From Janibacter sp. HTCC2649 (lineage in GTDB: Bacteria; Actinomycetota; Actinomycetes; Actinomycetales; Dermatophilaceae), in NCBI RefSeq assembly GCF_000152705.1, contig NZ_CH672413.1:1649978-1713977 (forward strand): a stretch of 64,000 nt of DNA, given 5' to 3'. Within the stretch, counting starts at the first letter, position 1. Every line of letters starts with the position of its first letter. Of this stretch, positions 29,099-37,334 are shown piece after piece. The notes under the pieces were generated by a model that saw only the letters and a program-made list of their open reading frames with translations, made no database searches and was not told the DNA's origin. The position numbers and the translations under genes are program-made.

Positions 29099-29782
29099 AT
29101 GGGGAGGGTGAAGCAGTTCGTGCTCGGTGCCATGGCCATGCTTGTCGCCCTCGTGGTCGCAGTGGCCGCCCTCGTGTACTCCGTCGGCAGCCCCGGCGAC
29201 GGGCCTGCGGTCAACGCGACCGCCGCAACCGCCACGGCATCGCCGAGCCACTCCGCCGACGATGGCCACGACCACGGCGCCGAGGGCACCGAGCTGACGT
29301 CTGTGCGACTCACGAGTGACGAGGTCGTCAGCCCGGACGGGGAGATCACCAAGGTCACCGCCGTGGGCGCCGGGGTGACCCTGACCGATGAGGGGCTGCG
29401 TGCCGAGCGACTCGACATTGACGCGACCCTGCCATTCGAGAGCGCGGCAGGGCAGATCGGTGCCGGGGTCACACTCAGCGCAGCCCCCAACGGTCGCGCC
29501 TCCCTCCGCCGAACCATCAACATCCTCAGCCGCGACATCACCGTGCGCACGACCGGGCAGGTGCGCGCCGAAGGCGGACAGCTCGTGATCACGCCAGAGA
29601 CGATCGACCTTGATGGTCCCGACTGGCTCGATGCGGCGGCATCGAGGGTGGTGCGCGAGCTCGTGACGATCCGACACACGGTGCAGGGCGTCCCGGAGGG
29701 CATGGCCCTCACTTCGGTGAAGGTGCAGGCCGATGGGTTCCGCGTTCACCTCAGCGGAGCAAACGTCAGCATCACTCGCTGA
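29099..29782 (+). CDS. DUF2993 (LmeA-like) membrane-anchored protein
   Basis: A ~227-residue DUF2993 protein. An uncleaved signal anchor (FVLGAMAMLVALVVAVAALVYSV) is followed by an Ala/Thr linker with a His/Asp-rich patch (DDGHDHG, ~60) and the DUF2993 domain. LmeA of mycobacteria, in this family, binds phospholipids and acts in lipomannan maturation, so a cell-envelope role is possible. Start could be ATG 29099 or GTG 29108. Confidence 0.7.
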   Translation: MGRVKQFVLGAMAMLVALVVAVAALVYSVGSPGDGPAVNATAATATASPSHSADDGHDHGAEGTELTSVRLTSDEVVSPDGEITKVTAVGAGVTLTDEGLRAERLDIDATLPFESAAGQIGAGVTLSAAPNGRASLRRTINILSRDITVRTTGQVRAEGGQLVITPETIDLDGPDWLDAAASRVVRELVTIRHTVQGVPEGMALTSVKVQADGFRVHLSGANVSITR

Positions 29783-29790
29783 CGGGTCGC

Positions 29791-30642
29791 TCAGGCGTCG
29801 GGGGCGAGGCTGCGTGTGGACCGGGCCTCCACGGCTCGCGCGGCCAAATCGGCATCGGCCGGATAGGTCACCTCTTCGAGCGAGAGTCCGTGCGCCGGCA
29901 TCACCTTGACCCGGGGATCCCGCGCTCCTCCGGTCAGGACCTCGCGCGGGAAGTCGACCTCGGCACGCCCCATTCCCACCGGCACCACGGAACCCACCAG
30001 AGCGCGAACCATGCTGTGGCAGAACGCATCCGCGACGACCGTGGCCTCAACAGTGCCGTCCGGCGCGCGCACCCAGGAGTAGTCGAGGAGCGTGCGAACC
30101 GTCGTCGCACCGTCCCGCTTCTTGCAGAACGCCGCGAAGTCGTGGAGCCCGACGAGCCGTCCGGCAGCCTCGTTCATGGCCGCCACGTCGAGAGGGTCCT
30201 TGAGGACGACCGTGTCGCCGCGGCGTAGCGGATCGAGGGCCCCGGGGTCGTCGCAGATCCGGTAGAGATACCGACGCCGCAGGGCCGCGAATCGCGCATC
30301 GAACCCGTCGGGTGCGCGCGACACTGCGCGCACGACGACGTCCGACGGGAGTATGCCGGCTAGCCGGGTTCGCGCCGCTTCCTCCGGTGAGCGCGAAGAC
30401 CGACCGGGCAACGCGGCATACAGGGTGTCGTCGACATCGGCGTGCACGACCTGACCGCGCGCATGAACGCCGGCGTCGGTGCGCCCAGCAACGGTGAGGC
30501 GCACCGGTTCTGGCGCCCTGAGCAGGGTGGTCAGGGCCGCCGACAACTCACCCTCGACCGTCCGGCGGCCCGGCTGCGCGGCCCAGCCGGAGAAGTCGGT
30601 GCCGTCGTAGGCGAGGTCGATCCGCACCCGCAGCAAGGTCAT
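29791..30642 (-). CDS. truA: tRNA pseudouridine(38-40) synthase TruA
   Basis: A 283-residue TruA, forming pseudouridine in the anticodon arm of tRNAs. The catalytic Asp is in AGRTDAGVHARGQV (~58). RIDLAYDGTDFSGWAAQPG is the family N-terminus, and FCHSMVRALVGSVVPVG the C-terminal core. In many actinobacteria it follows rplQ in the ribosomal operon; here it is ~2 kb away on the far side of three other genes. Contains a rare ATA codon in a GGCATAC motif (30357-30351). Confidence 0.95.
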   Translation of the reverse strand: MTLLRVRIDLAYDGTDFSGWAAQPGRRTVEGELSAALTTLLRAPEPVRLTVAGRTDAGVHARGQVVHADVDDTLYAALPGRSSRSPEEAARTRLAGILPSDVVVRAVSRAPDGFDARFAALRRRYLYRICDDPGALDPLRRGDTVVLKDPLDVAAMNEAAGRLVGLHDFAAFCKKRDGATTVRTLLDYSWVRAPDGTVEATVVADAFCHSMVRALVGSVVPVGMGRAEVDFPREVLTGGARDPRVKVMPAHGLSLEEVTYPADADLAARAVEARSTRSLAPDA

Positions 30643-30705
30643 GGGTCCGCAGCCTAGGACACGACCTGCCCACACCGGCGATCCGCACGGGCTACGGTCG
30701 AGGGC

Positions 30706-31023
30706 GTGACGAACGCACAGGAGCGCGTGGACCGCGCCCAGACGGCATACGACGCCTTGGTCGCGGACAACGAGAAGTTCGCCGAGGCGGTGACCTGGAT
30801 CGCGGGTGCCATCGAACGTGGGCGCGCATTCGAGTCGTACTACCTGAATCAGTGGATGACCGATCGCGACGAGGTCGGCGTGCACCTGCCGGTCATGGGC
30901 GAGGACGAACCGTGGGAGGCGCTCGGCGACCACACCGCACAGATGCGTCGCCTGCTGCGCATCGCCACCCACGGCCTCGTCGGCCCTCTGGAGCCCAGCG
31001 ATGCCACTCACAGCCAGAGTTGA
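30706..31023 (+). CDS. DUF4298 protein
   Basis: A 105-residue DUF4298 protein of unknown function. GTG 30706 starts a largely helical, acidic protein (AYDALVADNEKFAEA; AFESYYLNQWMTDRDEV; LPVMGEDEPWEAL). The conserved YY..QWM.D segment is visible. Its 3' end overlaps the downstream MFS gene by 23 bp. Confidence 0.7.
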   Translation: MTNAQERVDRAQTAYDALVADNEKFAEAVTWIAGAIERGRAFESYYLNQWMTDRDEVGVHLPVMGEDEPWEALGDHTAQMRRLLRIATHGLVGPLEPSDATHSQS

Positions 31024-32272
31024 CGTGAACCTGCGACCGGCCCGCTTGGCGATCAGCGCTGCCTTCTTCGTCCAGGGTCTGCTCTTCATCTCGATGACGC
31101 TGCGACTCCCGGAGGTGCAGGACCTGTTCGGCCTCTCCGAGCTGGCCCTGTCGGGGCTGATGCTCATGCTCGTCCTGCTGGCCGGGGTGGGGTCGGTCCT
31201 GGCCGAGACCCTGGCCAAGCGCATCGACAGTGCTCGCACCCTGCGCCTCGCCCTCGGCGTCATTGCCCTCGCGTTCGTCGTCCTCGGTGTGGGAGCTCGC
31301 GGCGGCGGCACGTTCCCGCTCTACGTTGCGGGCCTCGCGCTCTATGGCGTCGGGCTGGGGGCCAACGATGCGGCGAGCAACATGCAGGGCGTGGCCGTGG
31401 AGCACCGCATCGGCCGTCCCGTCATGCCGTCGTTCCACGCGGCCTGGACCGCAGGTGGCCTGCTCGCCACCGCGCTGGCGTTCACGCCCATGTCCCTGTC
31501 CACCACGGTTCTGGTGCTCGTGCCGGCACCACTCGCAACGCTGGCCGCTCCCCTGCTCCGGCGCGACCTCCCCACCACCGGAGCCCCGGTGACGACAGAG
31601 CAACTCGGCGTCCCGTGGTCGCGCATCCTGCTCGTTGGCGTCGCTCTCGTCCTCTTCTACATGGTCGACACGTCCGCGACCGCGTGGGGCCCGGTCTACC
31701 TCAGCAGCGACAACGTCTTCGACAACCCACCGACCAACAGCTCGATGTTCGCGTTGGCCACGCTGCCCTACCTTGCGGCGACCCTGCTCGCCCGGGTCTT
31801 CGGCGACGGGCTCACGGCCCGGTACGGCGCGCGGCCCGTGGTCCGCTTCGGCAGCGTCCTCGCCTTCATCGGGCTCGCCATCATCGTCTTCGCCCCACGC
31901 TCGACGTGGCAGGTCGGCATCCTCGGCTTCTTCGTCGTGGGCCTCGGGGTCGCCGTCATCGCACCGCTCGCCTTCTCTGCGGCAGCCCGCATCGCCAGTG
32001 AGGCCGACCCCGCAGCCGGTCCGGTGGACGAGGTCGCTCACCGGGCCCGCGTCGATGCCGTCATTGCGCGCTTCAACCAGTTCAACTACGTGGGCGCCCT
32101 GCTGGGTGCCGTCCTCACCGGAGCGATCGGCAGCGGAAACCTCCGGATCGGGTATGCCGTCCCCATGGTTCTCGTCCTCCTGATGCTTCCGCTGGCGAGA
32201 CACTTCGTGGGCCCTGCCACGCGGTCTGCTGCCCCCGACAACTCCCTCGCGCCCGGCCCAGCCACTCCTTAG
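31001..32272 (+). CDS. MFS transporter
   Basis: A 423-residue 12-helix major facilitator related to the YfmO/FucP-like 'MFS_1' group. Helices are regular; GLGANDAASNMQGVAVE is a typical helix 4 segment of this type, and the second half begins at SRILLVGVALVLFYMVDTS. Substrate unknown. It starts 23 bp inside the DUF4298 gene, implying translational coupling. Confidence 0.82.
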   Translation: MPLTARVDVNLRPARLAISAAFFVQGLLFISMTLRLPEVQDLFGLSELALSGLMLMLVLLAGVGSVLAETLAKRIDSARTLRLALGVIALAFVVLGVGARGGGTFPLYVAGLALYGVGLGANDAASNMQGVAVEHRIGRPVMPSFHAAWTAGGLLATALAFTPMSLSTTVLVLVPAPLATLAAPLLRRDLPTTGAPVTTEQLGVPWSRILLVGVALVLFYMVDTSATAWGPVYLSSDNVFDNPPTNSSMFALATLPYLAATLLARVFGDGLTARYGARPVVRFGSVLAFIGLAIIVFAPRSTWQVGILGFFVVGLGVAVIAPLAFSAAARIASEADPAAGPVDEVAHRARVDAVIARFNQFNYVGALLGAVLTGAIGSGNLRIGYAVPMVLVLLMLPLARHFVGPATRSAAPDNSLAPGPATP

Positions 32273-32282
32273 GGTGAAGGGC

Positions 32283-32582
32283 ATGAGTCGCCCAACCCTC
32301 ACTGACGCCCTGGCCCACCGCGACGTCGTCGTGCGCGCCTTCATCGGCGCCGACGGTCGCCTCTCGAGCATTCCCACCAAGCTCACCAAGCGCCTGGTCA
32401 TCCTCGACCACATCGCCCAGTCCTTCGAGCCCGGCGTCCGCTACACCGAGGCCGAGGTCAACGAGGTCATGCATCGCTTCCACACCGACCATGCCGCCCT
32501 GCGCCGCTACCTCGTCGAGAACGAGTTCCTCGAACGCGCCGACGGCGTCTACTGGCGCGCCGGTGGCACCACCGAGACCTGA
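32283..32582 (+). CDS. DUF2087 protein
   Basis: A 99-residue protein with the DUF2087 domain: FIGADGRLSSIPTKLTKRLVILDHIAQSFEPG and YTEAEVNEVMHRFHTDHAALRRYLVE, a winged-helix-like fold found alone or after an HTH domain. A GAAGGGC lies just before ATG 32283. Function unknown. Convergent with rplQ and sharing its terminator. Confidence 0.8.
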   Translation: MSRPTLTDALAHRDVVVRAFIGADGRLSSIPTKLTKRLVILDHIAQSFEPGVRYTEAEVNEVMHRFHTDHAALRRYLVENEFLERADGVYWRAGGTTET

Positions 32583-32621
32583 GTCCCCTCCCGGTTCCGG
32601 CGGCCGGGTTCGGAGCACAAG

Positions 32622-32661
32622 CAAACGGGCCCTTCACCCCGAAGGATGAACGGCCCGTTTG
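32622..32661. terminator. bidirectional terminator of rplQ and DUF2087 gene
   Basis: Arms CAAACGGGCC (32622-32631) and GGCCCGTTTG (32652-32661) form a 10-bp stem; the loop can add CTTC/GAAG pairing. TTTG at the 3' end on both strands gives short T-runs. It lies between the convergent genes. Confidence 0.75.
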
Positions 32662-32674
32662 AAGGCGAAACAGA

Positions 32675-33388
32675 TCAGGCGTCGTCGCCGACCTGCTGCT
32701 TGGCCTCGCCACCGGCGGGCTCAAACCCAGCGGCCTTGGCGTCGTCGGCCGATGCGAACCAGAACTCAGCCTCGGTCTGGTCGTACCACTGCGAACCCTC
32801 GACGTGGTACTTGCCGGAGTCGGCGTTGCCCTTGACCGAGTAGCCCTCGGGAGCGGAGCCGTCCTCAGTGGGAGCAACGGCGCCCTTGGGCAGCTCGACA
32901 GCGGCAGCAGCCTCCGTGGCGGGAGCGTCGGTGGCCTCGGCCTCGACGGTCTCGGCCTCAGCAGCCTTGGACTCCTTGACGGCACGCTTGGTCGCGCCCT
33001 CGGCCTCCTTGACGGTGGCCTTCTTGGCAACGGGCTCGCGAACGAGCTCGATGACCGCCATGGGGGCGTTGTCGCCCTTGCGGGGGCCGATCTTCGTGAC
33101 GCGGGTGTATCCACCCTGGCGCTCGGCCATGTCAGGTGCGATCTCGACGAAGAGGCGGTGAACGACACCCTTGTCGCGGATGACCGTCATGACCCGGCGA
33201 CGGGCGTGAAGGTCACCACGCTTGGCGAAGGTGACGAGGCGCTCGGCGAGCGGACGAAGGCGCTTGGCCTTGGTCTCGGTGGTCGTGATCGAGTCGTGCT
33301 CGAACAGCGACGTCACGAGGTTCGCCAGGATGTGACGCTCGTGAGCCGGTCCGCCTCCGAGACGGGGACCCTTGGTGGGCGTAGGCAT
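32675..33388 (-). CDS. rplQ: 50S ribosomal protein L17 with extra C-terminal domain
   Basis: A 237-residue L17, about twice the usual ~120. Residues 1-~118 are the ribosomal core ([36 protein letters not shown]). A Lys/Glu/Ala-rich linker (~119-180) leads to a compact domain at 182-237, with the pattern KGN..S.KYHV.GS.WYD.TEAE.WF...D.AKAAGF. The same domain ends L4 in this window (39 of 56 identical). It resembles the Ada-like zinc-ribbon tails of secreted nucleases, but lacks their cysteines. Follows rpoA by 27 bp. Confidence 0.96.
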   Translation of the reverse strand: MPTPTKGPRLGGGPAHERHILANLVTSLFEHDSITTTETKAKRLRPLAERLVTFAKRGDLHARRRVMTVIRDKGVVHRLFVEIAPDMAERQGGYTRVTKIGPRKGDNAPMAVIELVREPVAKKATVKEAEGATKRAVKESKAAEAETVEAEATDAPATEAAAAVELPKGAVAPTEDGSAPEGYSVKGNADSGKYHVEGSQWYDQTEAEFWFASADDAKAAGFEPAGGEAKQQVGDDA

Positions 33389-33415
33389 GTCTTTACTCCT
33401 TGATGTGGGTCAGCG

Positions 33416-34456
33416 TCAGAGCTGCTCGTCCTCGGCGAACGACGCATCCTCTGCGTCGTCGGCGTCGGCGAAGCTGAACTCGTCGTCGTAGGAAGCGATC
33501 TGGCTCGGGTCGAAGCCGGCGGGGCTGTCCTTCAGGGCGAGACCCATGCCGTGAAGCTTGGCCTTGACCTCGTCGATGGACTTCTGACCGAAGTTGCGGA
33601 TGTCGAGCAGGTCCGCCTCACTGCGGCCGACGAGCTCACCCACGGTGTGGATGCCCTCGCGCTTGAGGCAGTTGTAGGAACGGACCGTGAGGTCGAGGTC
33701 CTCGATCGGCAGGGCGAGGTCCGCGGCGAGCGCGGCATCCGTCGGGGACGGACCCATGTCGATTCCCTCGGCCTCGACGTTGAGCTCACGGGCGAGGCCG
33801 AAGAGCTCGACGAGGGTCTTGCCGGCAGAGGCGAGCGCGTCACGCGGGGTGACGGCCTGCTTGGTCTCGACGTCGAGGACGAGGCTGTTGAAGTCGGTGC
33901 GCTGCTCGACTCGGGTCAGCTCGACCTTGTAGGTGACGTTGAGGACCGGGCTGTAGATGGAGTCGACCGGGATGCGGCCGATCTCCTGGTCACCGGACTT
34001 GTTCTGCTGCGCCGAGACGTAGCCGCGACCGCGCTCGACGGTCAGCTCCATCTCGATGCTGCCCTTGTCGTTGAGCGTCGCGATGTGCAGGTCGGGGTTG
34101 ATGACCTCGACACCGGCCGGCGGTGCGATGTCCGCGGCGGTGACGGCGCCAGAGCCCTGCTTGCGCAGGTACATGACAACCGGCTCGTCGTGCTCCGAGG
34201 AGACGACCAGACCCTTGATGTTGAGGATGATCTCGGTGACGTCTTCCTTGACACCGGGGATCGTGGAGAACTCGTGGAGAACGCCGTCGATGCGGATGCT
34301 CGTCACGGCCGCACCGGGGATGCTCGAGAGCAGGGTGCGACGGAGGGAGTTGCCGAGCGTGTAGCCGAAGCCAGGCTCGAGCGGCTCGATGACGAAACGG
34401 CTCCGGTGTTCGGAGACGACGTCCTCGGTGAGGATCGGACGCTGTGCGATGAGCAC
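33416..34456 (-). CDS. rpoA: DNA-directed RNA polymerase alpha subunit
   Basis: A 346-residue alpha subunit. The N-terminal domain for dimerisation ([34 protein letters not shown]) and the C-terminal DNA- and activator-binding domain ([42 protein letters not shown]) are complete, followed by an acidic tail. GTG 34456 is chosen because GGAAGGA precedes it at proper spacing and VLIAQRP matches actinobacterial family N-termini. Confidence 0.97.
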   Translation of the reverse strand: MLIAQRPILTEDVVSEHRSRFVIEPLEPGFGYTLGNSLRRTLLSSIPGAAVTSIRIDGVLHEFSTIPGVKEDVTEIILNIKGLVVSSEHDEPVVMYLRKQGSGAVTAADIAPPAGVEVINPDLHIATLNDKGSIEMELTVERGRGYVSAQQNKSGDQEIGRIPVDSIYSPVLNVTYKVELTRVEQRTDFNSLVLDVETKQAVTPRDALASAGKTLVELFGLARELNVEAEGIDMGPSPTDAALAADLALPIEDLDLTVRSYNCLKREGIHTVGELVGRSEADLLDIRNFGQKSIDEVKAKLHGMGLALKDSPAGFDPSQIASYDDEFSFADADDAEDASFAEDEQL

Positions 34457-34561
34457 GGTGATTTTCCTTCCCACGGGCGACCGCTATATGACGCCTCGTG
34501 AAACTGCCGGGTTCAAAACCGGCTGTCCAGCCCACCTCTGTCTGTGGTCAGGACGAGCGCT

Positions 34562-34606
34562 GGGTATGCCGTGTGCTCCCGGAAGGCGGGCGCACACGGC
34601 ATACCC
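34562..34606 (-). terminator. hairpin between rpsD and rpoA built from GTATGCCGTG motifs
   Basis: Perfect 15-bp stem: GGGTATGCCGTGTGC (34562-34576) with its complement at 34592-34606. Both arms contain ACGGCATAC. It lies in the 171-bp gap between rpsD and rpoA, so it may terminate or attenuate rpoA-rplQ expression. Confidence 0.65.
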
Positions 34607-34627
34607 AAATGCTGTGAATCTGTGAAA

Positions 34628-35236
34628 TCAGTTCTTCGAGTAGAACTCGACGATGAGCTGCTCGGTCAGGATCGAGTCGATCTGCGCCCGGATGGGGAGC
34701 GAGTGGATCAGGATCTGGAGCGAGCCCGGGACGACCTGGAGCCAGGCCGGGGTGGGGCGGTCACCGAAGGTCTCACGAGCGAGCTGGAGCGGGAACGTCT
34801 CCACCGACTGCTTGCGCACGGTGATGATGTCGTACTGCTCCACGCGGTAGGACGGAACGTCCACGCGCTTGCCGTTGACCTCGAAGTGACCGTGCGTGAC
34901 GAGCTGACGCGCGGCACGGCGGGTGCGGGCGAGGCCCGCGCGGTAGATGACGTTGTCGAGGCGGGACTCGAGGATCGTCAGGATGTTCTCACCGGTCTTG
35001 CCGGGGCGGTTCGCCGCTTCCTTGTAGTAACGACGGAACTGCTTCTCCATGACGCCGTAGGTGAAGCGAGCCTTCTGCTTCTCCTGGAGCTGGGTCAGGT
35101 ATTCCTTCTCCTGCATCCGGCGACGGCCGTGCTGGCCGGGCGGGAAGGGGCGCAGGTCGAAGTTCTTGTCGCCGCCGACGAGGTCGACGCGCAGACGGCG
35201 CGACTTCTTGGTGATGGGGCCGGTATAACGAGCCAT
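34628..35236 (-). CDS. rpsD: 30S ribosomal protein S4
   Basis: A 202-residue S4, primary 16S rRNA binder. MARYTGPITKKSRRL is followed by the S4 RNA-binding domain (RLDNVIYRAGLARTRRAARQLVTHGHFEVNGKRVDVPS). There are no N-terminal zinc cysteines, so it is the zinc-free type. It follows rpsK by 32 bp. Confidence 0.97.
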   Translation of the reverse strand: MARYTGPITKKSRRLRVDLVGGDKNFDLRPFPPGQHGRRRMQEKEYLTQLQEKQKARFTYGVMEKQFRRYYKEAANRPGKTGENILTILESRLDNVIYRAGLARTRRAARQLVTHGHFEVNGKRVDVPSYRVEQYDIITVRKQSVETFPLQLARETFGDRPTPAWLQVVPGSLQILIHSLPIRAQIDSILTEQLIVEFYSKN

Positions 35237-35268
35237 GTTCTAGTTCTCTTTCCGTCTTCTCGACGCGC

Positions 35269-35673
35269 TCAGACGCGGCGGCGCTTGGGCGGGCGGACAC
35301 CGTTGTGCGGTGAGGGCGTGACGTCCTGGATCGAGCCGACCTCGAGGCCAGCAGCGGTCAGGGAGCGGATCGCGGTCTCGCGACCGGAGCCCGGACCCTT
35401 GACGAAGACGTCGACCTTGCGCACGCCGTGGTCCATCGCGCGACGGGCAGCAGCCTCAGCGGCGGTCTGCGCGGCGAACGGGGTGGACTTGCGCGAGCCC
35501 TTGAAGCCAACCTGGCCGGCGGAGGCCCAGGCGATGACGGCACCGGTGGGGTCGGTGATCGAGATGATCGTGTTGTTGAACGTCGACTTGATGTGGGCCT
35601 GGCCCACGGGAACGTTCTTCTTGTCCTTGCGGCGCACCTTCTTGGCGCCGGCCAAACGGCCCTTGGGAGGCAT
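35269..35673 (-). CDS. rpsK: 30S ribosomal protein S11
   Basis: A 134-residue S11 with the core [27 protein letters not shown] and the C-terminal [13 protein letters not shown]. Its ATG overlaps the rpsM stop (TAATG at 35671-35675), so it is translationally coupled. Confidence 0.97.
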   Translation of the reverse strand: MPPKGRLAGAKKVRRKDKKNVPVGQAHIKSTFNNTIISITDPTGAVIAWASAGQVGFKGSRKSTPFAAQTAAEAAARRAMDHGVRKVDVFVKGPGSGRETAIRSLTAAGLEVGSIQDVTPSPHNGVRPPKRRRV

Positions 35674-36050
35674 TACTTACCAACCTTCTTCTTGCCGGCG
35701 ACGGTGCGCTTCGGGCCCTTGCGGGTGCGAGCGTTGGTCTTGGTCCGCTGACCGTGGACGGGAAGGCCCGAACGGTGACGGCGACCCTGGTAGGACCCGA
35801 TCTCGACCTTGCGGCGGATGTCGGCCTGGACCTCACGGCGGAGGTCACCCTCAACCTTGAGGTTCTCGTCGATCCAGTCGCGAAGCGCGACCAGGTTGAC
35901 GTCGGTGAGGTCCTTGACGCGGACGTTGGGGTCGATGCCGGTGGCCGCGAGGGCCTTCTGCGAGCTGGAGCGCCCCACACCGAAGATGTAGGTCAATGCG
36001 ATCTCGACGCGCTTCTCGCGCGGGAGATCGACTCCTTGGAGACGTGCCAT
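35673..36050 (-). CDS. rpsM: 30S ribosomal protein S13
   Basis: A 125-residue S13 of the 30S head that contacts P-site tRNA. Starts [21 protein letters not shown]; the helix-two-turn-helix region and basic tail ([21 protein letters not shown]) are intact. A 219-bp gap separates it from rpmJ, with no gene in it. Confidence 0.97.
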   Translation of the reverse strand: MARLQGVDLPREKRVEIALTYIFGVGRSSSQKALAATGIDPNVRVKDLTDVNLVALRDWIDENLKVEGDLRREVQADIRRKVEIGSYQGRRHRSGLPVHGQRTKTNARTRKGPKRTVAGKKKVGK

Positions 36051-36269
36051 CTTGTGATGGTTCCTGTTCTGGTGTTCCGGAGGTCTGGTGCAGTCGCCGA
36101 TCCGGTTTTCATGGTCCGGTCCCCGGCCTCCGGGCCGAGGGTGACGTCCCGCGCTCACCTCTGCAGGTGACGCACACGGGGGTCGGGCGCTGCGTTCTCA
36201 TCATTTGTGCGTGTGCTCGAAGGCTGTGGCCTCGTGCAGGTCCCAAAACTCAGGACGATCAGGCTGTGA

Positions 36270-36383
36270 TTAACCCTGGCGCTGCTTGTGGCGCGGGTTC
36301 TCGCAGATGACCATGACCCGACCGTTGCGGCGGATCACCTTGCACTTGTCACAGATCTTCTTGACGCTCGGCTGAACCTTCAT
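36270..36383 (-). CDS. rpmJ: 50S ribosomal protein L36
   Basis: A 37-residue L36, easily missed because of its size. Starts [19 protein letters not shown] and ends [10 protein letters not shown]. The zinc ligands (Cys-x2-Cys, Cys and His) are all present, so this is the zinc-binding C+ form. Lies between infA and rpsM, the standard order. Confidence 0.97.
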   Translation of the reverse strand: MKVQPSVKKICDKCKVIRRNGRVMVICENPRHKQRQG

Positions 36384-36490
36384 TGCCTCTGCTGTCTTGT
36401 CGATCCTCCCGACACGGCGGAAGCCGCGCGGGTTCTTGCTCTGGTGGGTCTGTGGTGCTGTGGATGCTGCTGCTGAGTGGGCGAACCCGA

Positions 36491-36712
36491 TCAGCGGTAG
36501 CGGAAGACGATGCGGCCTCGGGTCAGGTCGTAGGGGCTGAGCTCCACCACCACGCGGTCCTCGGGGAGGATCCGGATGTAGTGCTGACGCATCTTGCCTG
36601 AGATGTGTGCGAGCACCTTGTGACCGTTGGTGAGCTCCACGCGGAACATCGCGTTGGGGAGCGCTTCAACGATCGTGCCCTCGATCTCAATGACGCCGTC
36701 CTTCTTGGCCAT
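36491..36712 (-). CDS. infA: translation initiation factor IF-1
   Basis: A 73-residue OB-fold protein that binds the 30S A site during initiation. [27 protein letters not shown] and the conserved [19 protein letters not shown] are present. First gene of the infA-rplQ cluster; in most actinobacteria map would directly precede it, but here map is 10.5 kb away. Confidence 0.97.
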   Translation of the reverse strand: MAKKDGVIEIEGTIVEALPNAMFRVELTNGHKVLAHISGKMRQHYIRILPEDRVVVELSPYDLTRGRIVFRYR

Positions 36713-36995
36713 ACCCTCTCAATCCGTTGCTGGCCCCACCCTGGGTGCGGCACGAGGCCACCAGTGGAACCATGGAAGTGTGGTCACGCATGCCTGAATG
36801 CACACGAGACCGACGATCCATCCTACGGGAGCCCGCGCTGAGCACGAAATCGGGCCTGCGGGCCGCTGAGCGGCCGACGGGCCCGCCCGACGGGGAGTCC
36901 TCCCCCGTCGAAACGGCTGACGTCGCGACCCTCCTGGCCTAGCCTGCCGGAGGTTCCGCGAGCGCGGAACCCACACTCAACTCAAGGGGAAGCGC
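36713..36995. promoter_or_regulatory. divergent promoter region of infA cluster and small membrane gene
   Basis: No gene found in these 283 bases. On the minus strand, TAGGAT (36825-36820) could be the -10 box of the infA operon, but no convincing -35 stands 17 bp before it. The plus-strand gene at 36996 has AAGGGGAAG just upstream as a ribosome site. Confidence 0.35.
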
Positions 36996-37304
36996 ATGTT
37001 GTTCTTCGGATGGGGCCGCAAGTCGACCCAGCGCCAGATCTCAGCATCACAGGTCGTCGCGATGTCCTGGAGCTCGTTCCACCTCTTCTTCCTCTTCGCC
37101 CTCGGCTGGGGCAAGCGCTACTCCCTGGCGACCCTGACCGAGCAGGGCTGGGCACAGCGCGAGATCACCGAGACCGACGCGAAGCAGCTCCTCGGCTTCG
37201 ACCTTGACATCCCGCTGTGGAACCGCTTCGGTCTGCTCATCGCCGCCGCCGTCGGCCTGGTCCTCATTGGCGGGATCAACCTCGTCGCTGCCCTGGCTGG
37301 CTAG
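36996..37304 (+). CDS. small membrane protein, unknown
   Basis: A 102-residue protein I do not recognise. Two hydrophobic stretches: VVAMSWSSFHLFFLFALGW (~22-40) and FGLLIAAAVGLVLIGGINLVAAL (~77-99), separated by a polar loop (TLTEQGWAQREITETDAKQLLG). The N-terminus LFFGWGRKST is short and basic. A good AAGGGGAAG ribosome site precedes ATG 36996. Followed 30 bp later by the CPBP protease gene. Confidence 0.65.
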   Translation: MLFFGWGRKSTQRQISASQVVAMSWSSFHLFFLFALGWGKRYSLATLTEQGWAQREITETDAKQLLGFDLDIPLWNRFGLLIAAAVGLVLIGGINLVAALAG

Positions 37305-37334
37305 CGCTCAGGAGCCCCGGCGACACTGGGCACC

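Noticed and set aside
36460-36480. Short CTG/CTGCTG run near infA as a microsatellite
   Set aside because: Only a few units in an otherwise ordinary intergenic sequence.
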